64,000 nt of DNA from Zygnema circumcarinatum (lineage: Eukaryota > Streptophyta > Zygnematophyceae > Zygnematales > Zygnemataceae): NCBI GenBank assembly GCA_037447605.1, contig CM074809.1:1183589-1247588 (forward strand), written 5' to 3'. The notes beneath the pieces are model-generated. The model saw only the letters and a program-made list of their open reading frames with translations, was not told where the DNA came from and searched no databases. Below, in pieces: positions 56,901 to 64,000 of the stretch. Numbering within the stretch: the stretch's first letter is position 1; the number at the start of each line of letters is the position of its first letter. The translations under genes were made by a program, and so were the position numbers.

Positions 56901-59900
56901 CTCCTACTCCTCCCTCCAGCTCTACTTCTCCTCCCAACTCAGCCACCTCCTTCCCAGCTCACGTAGCCATCTGCCTGCTTTCCTCCCTCACCTGGTAGGG
57001 AGGCATGAGATCCCAATAGTCCTCCAGCAGCCTCTCCAAAGAGGGTCTCTCCGGCTGTGCGTCTAAATACGTGAAGAGATAGGTTGTGCGATCCATTGGA
57101 CCCGAACCTGCAGGGAAGGCCTGCACCTCTCCACTCTCTCAGCTACAACGGAAGCCATGGACAGAGGACAGTCTGAGCAGGTATCGGCTGTTTCATAGAG
57201 AAGAGCAGAGAGAGCACAGAGAGCAGAGAACATAGAGAAAGGAAGGGAGAGAGAGAGGCAGCGAGAGCAGAGAGAGAAAACGAGAGAGAGAGAGGGAGAG
57301 CAGAGGGAGGGGAGGGGGGAGAGCATAAAGCAAGAGTGACTTCGCCAACGACGACGAGACACTGAATGTTGACCTTTACCAGTCACTACTATCAGAATAT
57401 CACTGCTCACTGAACACTAAGGTAGGAAGAGGACATCACCTCCCAAAAGTATTGGCTTGGCGAGACACCGATCTTCTTTATGGGGGTGTTGGTGAAGATG
57501 ACGTCACTGGTGGTGTTGTTGGGAAATCCCCTTGCGCAACCTCCAACCACAAGGCAGACACCATCGGGCTTTTGACCCCACCGTATCTGCAGATAGAAGT
57601 GGATACTGCTATATTGTTTAACTTGGAAAACCCACTTGTTGACTCGGTCCTCATACTGCCTCAACTGACTAAAACTGCAAACTGATTGATCATAAGACTA
57701 TCCAGAATGTTTGCGGACTTTTAGGCTGAGTTCGACGAGTTTCATGGCTTTCGAAGCTGAGGTTTTCCGACAGCAAGAATCATAAGTTCTAAAGGAAAAA
57801 CAGGAACTTTGTCGAAGGCTGAGTTTTTATATAAAGTAGCAGTCATATCATGCTGCAGTACACATTGTGGCGGTTTTGTGCATCACACAAGAGAGTGGTC
57901 CAGCATGCTTGTAAGGCTTGTGGGTCATCACCAGACTGGAATGTATGTAGTAACGGAAGAAAGAATTATCCTTTCCATCGTTTTTGCCATTTACCTGACG
58001 AACTATTGGCGAAAAGTTTCCCATGGCGTCAATAAGAAGACGCCCTACAATTGGCTCTCTGCCCTCCAAGGAGAGAACCTGCAGATATTCAATTGAGTGA
58101 AACTCATAGGTCAATATCTTGTGAACAGCATAAACCACATCACATTAAAGTGCAGAAAGTGGTACATCAGAAAGAGAGCTACTAAGCAAGTTTCCACCCC
58201 CAACTGAAAGTCGAGTATGATCGGCAATGTATACTCACCACTCCATCATCAAAAACATTCGCTTTACTCAAGCCAACTCCCTCGAGCAGCACACCTCCGG
58301 CTGCCAGAAAGCGCTGTTTGACAGTTTCTATTAAATTTCGAGGTCTGTACAAACGACTCTGAACTCAGAAAGGTCTCCCCAAAAATTTCATTTATGGTGA
58401 AGAAAATTCATTTTGCCACTGATGTGTACAAAACTTAGGATATCCACACTGATAGACATTGCCAGCTTCGGAAAGCTGCATAACTGCTGCCTAACATGAG
58501 AGGCATATAAACAAATGTTGAAAAAGGTCAACTTACGAGACTCCCAAGTTGAGAATATCTCGCACCCATACGTCACTGCCCCCATAAAAACCGCAGCGAT
58601 TCTGCGTCATCACAGTTTTCTCATCAGCTACTGCTGCGCATCACTATGCAGAAATGACCAAGTCTGTGCAGAATCGTTCTGGGAAGCTGATCCTGATAAC
58701 AGTTGTTGTTCTGAAGTGATCATATCATATTCCTGCTAACTGTCGCTGCTAAACAACCTTAAACATAGTCAGGATTCGCCATGCTTACCGGGTTGAACTC
58801 TATAGAAACAACAGCTTCCACCTCCTCTTCAGAGAGCAAGCCTCCCTCCACAAGTTCGTTAAGCTCCTTTCGAGATATATTCCACTCTTGGGTCCTCTGG
58901 GATCCACCATTGCAACCATTGATTGAAGAGAAATGTGTGAAGGGGGGAAAATTCAAGCTAGCACATTTTCGATCGCATACCCCTTCCACATCTGATACTT
59001 TATGTATTTACAATCTGGACCGAACTGGGACTATAGGAGACCCTCCGCGGAATTACATGTAAGCGAAGCTTTAGGAAGTGTGGAGTTAAAACCCTTAGTC
59101 TATGCGGAAACATAATGTGCCAAAACTACTGGAACATTAACAAATCTGTTATGACGTGAGAAAAAGGTTATCCAAGAGTAGACGTATTCTTGACTATTAA
59201 ATGTCCATTGAATGGTCTCCACAAACCAGTTTTGCCTTCTGTTGAATGCATCCTGGACAAAAAAAAACCTCGGTTTCTCATATACTAGCTTCGATAAAAC
59301 ATGCCAGTTGGCTTTCTGTGCCTACCACGGTTTCATAACTTTGTTCCTTAATCTCACAGCTCGTTCAGAAAGTGAAAAGTGATATAACAACTGAAACCCT
59401 GAAAACCCTCACCCCGCGAAGCTCTCCTCTCTCCACAATAGCCACTTTCTTCCCTTTCAGAGCCAATGCTGTGGCCACAAATACTCCAAGAGTTCCTCCG
59501 CATACGACCACGTCAAACACTTGCGTGTCTTTCGCAACATTTGCAGACTGCCATCGACCGATGTTTCTGCGAACAGTTTCAGGTGCAGGTCCCGCTGCCG
59601 GGCCTGCAGCAGACAGAGGGAATATATATGCTGGTTTATACTGAGTTGGCTCATTTGTCTTCAAAATCGATTTGGTTCAATGCACTGAGAGCTGCTTACT
59701 GCCTATGGAAATCGAAAACTACAACAATTTATGTCGCCCAACAGCTTTTTCAGCCATTGAAAAAAAAAAATAATTTTTTTTTCATTTTTTTTTGATTTTC
59801 CAGCGCTTAGTATCCTATCCTAACCAAAAACAATGACTGGGTTGTGTAGTCTTCTACTTTCCAACCAAAAAAGTGTCACTAAGCCCTTTTCACATAGCCA

Positions 59901-61190
59901 ATATAAGAAAATGACTGAATTACGATCGTGAAAATTTATTCAAAGTGTTTCTTTCTTCATAAGTGCTCCTAAAATCTTTCCTTGTTTTTATTAGAATAAA
60001 TCAAACAAGAAGAACGGTTCAAATAAATTTACTGATTCACATACCTGTCTTCATTGTGCGAAGGCGCAGCCAATTGGCATCAGCCTGCTTCAAGGCATTA
60101 TATGTACCCACTCCCCCTGCACCACCCGCTCCATCCTCAGGTGGAAGGCTCTCCATAATGCGCTGCACAGATACATGATCCAACTTCAAGTTTAAGTGAC
60201 AGAGCCAAAGATTTTCAAAACTAAGAACGACTGAGCTAGGTCAGTGAATCTGTGAGTCAGATCCTCCATAACGTTTGAGAAAAAAGCCATTTAAAAAGAT
60301 ACCATTGTTGCTGATACCATCAGCATCGCCTTCTTTCGAAAGAAAAGGTCAATGAGGAAGAGGAAGCTTAGCTCAGCTTTGCCAGCTGTCCTTCTCTTAA
60401 AACCCAGCGAGTGAACTATGAAAAATTTCCGCTATCAACTCTAGGTTATCCTCTTCAAGGCGATTTCAGGTGATTCACATTTCAGCTCAAAATCTTGACG
60501 CTGCGTTGTGCGGAAAGCGCGGTGACCAACATGGATGTTGCGGTTGTATCCTCGCTAGTGATTCCTTTTATATAAATTACCATTTCAAACTTTTCTTGAT
60601 AAATTAAGCTTAAAAGATACAAAGAGGAGCATTAAGCATCTATTCTCGTTCAACACAGAAATGCGACATAGCAGGACAGAAACTTTAAGTCGCGGTGACC
60701 ACAAACCGATATGAGACTGAAAGATGGTTTTTGCAAGTGTGGAAAAAAGTGAAGTCTCTTCATTAGTTAGTATAAAGGCATATCCTCTTTCAATAAAGTA
60801 CTCGTTTTAACTTTTTATTAGACCTTCTCAAGAACTTAAAAAGTATTACGATCGGCTCAGCTAAGAGAAGCAAATTATAAGCTCAGTGTCAGTTCAGTTC
60901 AGTGTCACAAGACTGTTTTCAAGCACCAATTTAGTGATTTCTTTGTCCTGCTCAGGAGGTACCTTAGTCCTCGAGATTTCCACTGACTGAGCCTCCACAG
61001 CCGCAGCTTGAACGCGAGAAATCCGTCTGTATCCATAGCCTACCCCTTTCGTTTTTTGCCGACCTGCTTCACCTAAAAACCTACTCTTAAGCTGGCCACG
61101 TGTTAAGCGGACATGCGCTGCAGAGGAGGGCGCCACGTGGCCGCCTGCAGCTCCAACAGGTACGAGTATTGACAGCTGGCAACACGCCAT
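53982..61190 (-). CDS. CruP: Lycopene cyclase paralogue CruP (plastid FAD-dependent protein)
   Basis: CruP is conserved in cyanobacteria, algae and plants; published work ties it to protection from reactive oxygen rather than ordinary lycopene cyclisation. Eighteen exons: 61190-60963, 60162-60045, 59603-59413, 58896-58789, 58601-58537, 58344-58239, 58078-57995, 57586-57440, 57120-56992, 56552-56485, 56304-56271, 56165-56081, 55979-55912, 55566-55453, 55286-55251, 54802-54716, 54354-54263, 54078-53982; 617-618 residues, all phases consistent. Exon 1 is a transit-like leader. The FAD-binding Rossmann is VVVCGGTLGVFVATALALKG ending in a glutamate-terminated strand (AIVERGELRG). Family blocks: QEWNISRKELNEL, LIDAMGNFSPIVRQ, KPDGVCLVVGGCARGF, FPAGSGPMDRTTYLFTYLDA, GDASGIQSPLSFGGFGSITR and a GSGLDYKL end. 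One exon is only 34 nt. Pyrimidine microsatellites (sense strand) lie in two introns. Confidence 0.93.
54655..54712 (-). repeat. GA/TC microsatellite in CruP intron
   Basis: GAGAGAGAAAGGGAGGGAGA-type purine tract on the plus strand, hence TC-rich on the CruP sense strand, immediately downstream of the donor at 54716. Confidence 0.9.
57195..57330 (-). repeat. GA/TC low-complexity tract in CruP intron
   Basis: About 135 nt of GAGA, GGGA and AGCAGAG sequence on the plus strand, in the intron between the exons ending at 57440 and starting at 57120. It is pyrimidine-rich on the sense strand. Confidence 0.9.
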
Positions 61191-61468
61191 GGCTGCTCCT
61201 TATGCTCCTCCACTCCCTCCTCTTCCTCCTGTCCCGCTCTCTCCTCCGCCTCCCTCTCCCCCACCGCACACCCTAACCCTAAAACTGCTGCTCCCTCCCT
61301 CTGCTTGCAGGCCCCGCAGCGGCCACGTGGCGCCTCCTCCGAGAAGCGACGAGCGGCAGGGAGAGGGGGCGAACGGCCCACAAAACTGAACTGAACTGAA
61401 CTGGATTCCGTGTTACTGCCGCCATGGAACACGACGGAGATCGTTGGGTTTTTAGGGTTTTTACTAGA

Positions 61469-61670
61469 CAGGGGGAGTCAGACCTTGACAATCGCTTACG
61501 AAATTCCCGAATTCCTTATACTAAAAGTCACTCCTTTCGTATACGAAATCCGGGTCGGGATCCCCGGCTCCGCCGTCCACAACCGTACCGAAATGCGTAC
61601 CTAGCCAATGCTGAATTCGCACAGGCTTACGAAATTGATTTTGGCGATGGTCAAGGTCTGACTCCCCCTA
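61469..61670. mobile_element. Element A: ~200-bp MITE-like sequence with 20-bp TIRs
   Basis: The left end CAGGGGGAGTCAGACCTTGA (61469) and the right end (61650-61669) are reverse complements over 20 of 21 positions. The interior is short and non-coding. It abuts element B with only one base between CCCCCTA and TAGGGGG. The shared GGGGG(A/T)GTCAGAC terminus places both in one family. I infer a non-autonomous DNA transposon. Confidence 0.75.
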
Positions 61671-61671
61671 T

Positions 61672-62263
61672 TAGGGGGTGTCAGACTTAAAAAATTCTCG
61701 TAATACTAAAAATTCGATATTCGTAACATTTCGAGTCAACGTTAGTAGAACTAAAATTCTCGAGCGTAGTTTTTCGCACTCGCGGCGCGGTCCTGTTCGC
61801 ACTCCGCGATCGCCGTCTTCGCACTTCTCCAAACGCCGTCTTCGCAACTTCGCCCTCGCGCGGGGCCTCAGACTTAGAAACAGCGCCGGCGCGGCGCGCG
61901 GAGACCGCTTGTCGTTGTGTCGTGTTGCGCGTCACGTCGCTGCGCGCCGCCACCATCTCCGGCGCGCGGGCGGGCGGGAAAACAACCATGACGTCACGTT
62001 GACGCGATTTTCGCCATTCTTTTCTTCGCACGTCCATTTCGGCGCCTCTTTTGGGTGCGAACAAAATCGTGCGAAGAAGTGCCCTTTTTAGTAAACCCCA
62101 CGGGTCAATCTTCGCAACGTTGACCCGTTGACTTAGCACTTTGACTTCCGTTCGGTTCGGTTTAGGTTCGGGGGTGCGATGATTTTTAGTACTTAGTAAC
62201 CTCGATTCTCGTAATACTAAAAACTCGATATTCGTAACATTTTGTTAAGTCTGACACCCCCTA
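61672..62263. mobile_element. Element B: ~590-bp non-autonomous DNA-transposon-like element
   Basis: Perfect 19-bp terminal inverted repeats: TAGGGGGTGTCAGACTTAA at 61672-61690 and its complement at 62245-62263. If GGGGGTGTCAG is the true terminus, both sides are flanked by TA, as for Tc1/mariner-type insertions. Just inside each end is a 38-bp sequence in direct, not inverted, orientation (61694-61731 and 62205-62242; ATTCTCGTAATACTAAAAA then TCGATATTCGTAACATTT). The interior is GC-rich with repeated TTCGCAC and no credible protein. Confidence 0.8.
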
Positions 62264-62884
62264 TTGGAGCGATGTGATGGTCTAATGGCTTTTTCATGTT
62301 TTGGTGGGTAGGTCAGAGCTCTGCTTTTGTACAAGAATTGGAAAAGAAAATCATATGATATCATAAAAGGGGCAGTCATTTTATCTCGTTGTCGCTGTCG
62401 CGGCATACTTAGGGCAAAACCTTAAGCTTTGGAAGTTCAAAGGCTTGAAGTTTGAAACTCAACTTTTGTTTTAAAGGAGTAACTCAAAAGTGAAATGCTC
62501 GAAAGCGGAATACGAAGGGGAGAGAGTCTTGTCAACAGAGCAGGGCTTCAGTGGCACTTGTTTCACATGCACAAAGTAAGGTCACAAATTAGTAAATTGT
62601 AAGAATTTTAAGAATTTGACAAAGATTAATCATCGACTTAAAACTTCTGATTTTTTGGTAAAATTACAATTTTAAACAAGCAATGCCACCTCGAAAGCCC
62701 CAACTTCTAACTCTACATTTCAAAAATAAAGCTTTACCCTAGTACTTCGAGTTGACAGCCCTCCTTCGAATCGCATCTTCAACCACGCGCTGTATATGAT
62801 AAACGTACAACCGCTCGTTTCTTAAACACCTGTAGCGAACTGAACGCTACAGACACCACGGTGCCGCCGGCATCCTGAGGATCT

Positions 62885-62975
62885 CCGTACGGTTCGGCCG
62901 TACGGGCCATCCGTACAGGTATACGGTGTAGCCGTACGGATCCGTACCACCCGTACGGACGGTACGGACTGACGG
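62885..62975. repeat. CCGTACGG palindrome cluster
   Basis: Within about 90 bp there are four CCGTACGG octamers plus variants (GGTACGG, CCGTACAGG, ATCCGTACC). The same octamer appears singly at about 20594, 22407 and 22494, in G-box-rich DNA. Confidence 0.8.
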
Positions 62976-63413
62976 CGATTCTGCGGCGTCGCGCGTCGCG
63001 TTCGAGATCGGAACGCATTACGATACTTTCGGTCGCTATACAGGTTGACGATGTCACGGTCACGCATTAGGGGGGTCTCGGACTTAAAGCAAAACTTGTG
63101 TCGATGCGGCTTGGTAGTGGTAATCGGGGATAGTAAATTGGTAATATGATTACTTTGCGAACCTGTGCCGGAGCAAATGCAAAGTCAACTGGTAATCATT
63201 ACAAGTCCGAAAGTGGGTGTGGGCGCGGACTTGATAATCGTCTGACTATCACCGAGAAACTTATCCTGCCGCAAAGCGGTGGTTTCGATGCTCCGCGAAA
63301 GGAAATGGTAATGAAACGGGCGTCTGCGCGAGCGTCCACACCCGGCCTGACATCCCCCTCCCCGCCCAGCCGCCACTACCGCCTCCTCCTCCCCTGCGTC
63401 TTTGCCCGCCAGC

Positions 63414-64000
63414 ATGGCGGCGTCCCTCTTGCTCCGCGCGTGCCAGCCAGCCAGCGCTCCTCTCAAAACCGACCCGGCCAGCGGTATCCCACCCCTCTCT
63501 CCGCTTTCCCTCTCTTTCCCAACCCTCCCATTTTTTCGTAGTTTTGTTCTTCCCATCCTTACCTTATCCTTATTTTCTCATACTTTGTTGGAAAGAACTC
63601 TTCTGCAATACACGAATGAGGATGTTGCGTGGCCTTGCCTCCCCTTGGTGTCCTTTCCTTCTCGGTGTGCTTCGCTGCCTCTGCTGCCCTTTGCCATGAA
63701 GAATGCATCGCTCTCGTCTGTCTTGGTTTGCGAAAGGCGGGACATTCTCTTGTTTGAGCCAATTTTAGAGCAGTTAATTACTCACCGTCACATTGTGTCC
63801 TGACTATTGCTCCAGATGAGGAGATGCCACCTCACCTCACCTCTGCAGCAACCTGTTGTACCTCATGCCATTGCTTTTCCGACAACTGTTTTCACATCTG
63901 GAGTTCATACACATGAACTCCAGATGTTAGAGAAAGAGAACGTGGACCCATCGACGTTGCTTGCTTTCACGCAAGCCACAACAAAAATTGTCCCGTTCAA
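63414..64000 (+). CDS. Unidentified gene, 5' part only (off right edge)
   Basis: The ATG at 63414 opens MAASLLLRACQPASAPLKTD, which looks like a plastid or mitochondrial leader, then either splices at a GTATCC or runs on in an open frame to 63803. A later open segment from about 63815 to the window end (CAG acceptor, then a frame containing GVHTHELQMLEKENVDPSTLL) looks coding. I do not recognise the family. A perfect 14-bp-stem hairpin lies within this segment at 63895-63926. Confidence 0.4.

Larger units (their letters stand above)
61191..63413. promoter_or_regulatory. CruP upstream region with G-boxes and mobile-element-like DNA
   Basis: CACGTG cores lie at about 61323 (upstream of the CruP ATG) and at about 61098 and 61135 (inside CruP exon 1). 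Teloboxes lie at about 61270 and 61447-61462. TIR-bounded elements fill 61469-62263. A cluster of CCGTACGG palindromes lies at about 62885-62975. A third element-like end lies at about 63067. No exon was recognised between 61191 and 63413. Confidence 0.6.

Noticed and set aside
53216-61190. CruP gene as a bona fide lycopene beta-cyclase (LCYB) or CRTISO
   Set aside because: The QEWNISRKEL, GGCARGF and GDASGIQSPLSFGG blocks are specific to the CruA/CruP lineage, not LCYB or CRTISO.
61687-62139. 150-codon Arg-rich frame inside element B
   Set aside because: No transposase motif; the composition follows the GC-rich repeated TTCGCAC interior.

Overview
The window is nuclear DNA from a green plant lineage, most likely a streptophyte alga or early-diverging land plant. 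The genes are split into many short exons with GT/GC...AG introns of about 80-900 bp. The proteins are plant-type (VTE4, VTE2, CHYB, CruP, plant NDC1, ABC1 kinase), and plant telomere-type TTTAGGG motifs recur. I cannot name the species. Exon joins below were worked out by hand from reading frame, splice motif and intron phase, supported by remembered family sequences; no search was run.

Layout, left to right. XRCC2 DNA-repair gene (-, runs off the left edge). Plastid-type ABC1K atypical kinase (+, 2966-8502). Gamma-tocopherol methyltransferase VTE4 (-, 9722-12710), head to head with homogentisate phytyltransferase VTE2 (+, 14395-19706) across a 1.7 kb G-box-rich shared promoter. A 4.6 kb intergenic region dense in CACGTG G-boxes, repeated modules and telomere-like DNA (19707-24268). 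A conserved plant protein of unknown function (+, 24269-27897). Nucleoporin NDC1 (-, 29227-32604), divergent from a SET-domain (Rubisco LSMT-like) methyltransferase (+, 32869-36871). Beta-carotene hydroxylase (-, 38524-42025). OPA3-like protein (-, 43601-44731), divergent from a myotubularin-type phosphoinositide phosphatase (+, 45234-53215). Lycopene cyclase paralogue CruP (-, 53982-61190). A promoter region containing TIR-bounded mobile-element-like sequences (61469-62263). The start of an unidentified gene (+, from about 63414, runs off the right edge).

Five of the twelve genes act in or around plastid isoprenoid photoprotection: VTE2 and VTE4 (tocopherol), beta-carotene hydroxylase (zeaxanthin), CruP (protection from reactive oxygen) and an ABC1K kinase, a family known to regulate plastoglobule prenyl-lipid metabolism. 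VTE2 makes 2-methyl-6-phytylbenzoquinol and VTE4 performs the last methylation to alpha-tocopherol, so the divergent pair holds the entry and exit steps of one pathway. CACGTG elements also lie at the CHYB and CruP promoters, which makes shared light or stress control a testable idea. An N-filled assembly gap at about 31720 falls inside an NDC1 intron and breaks no exon.
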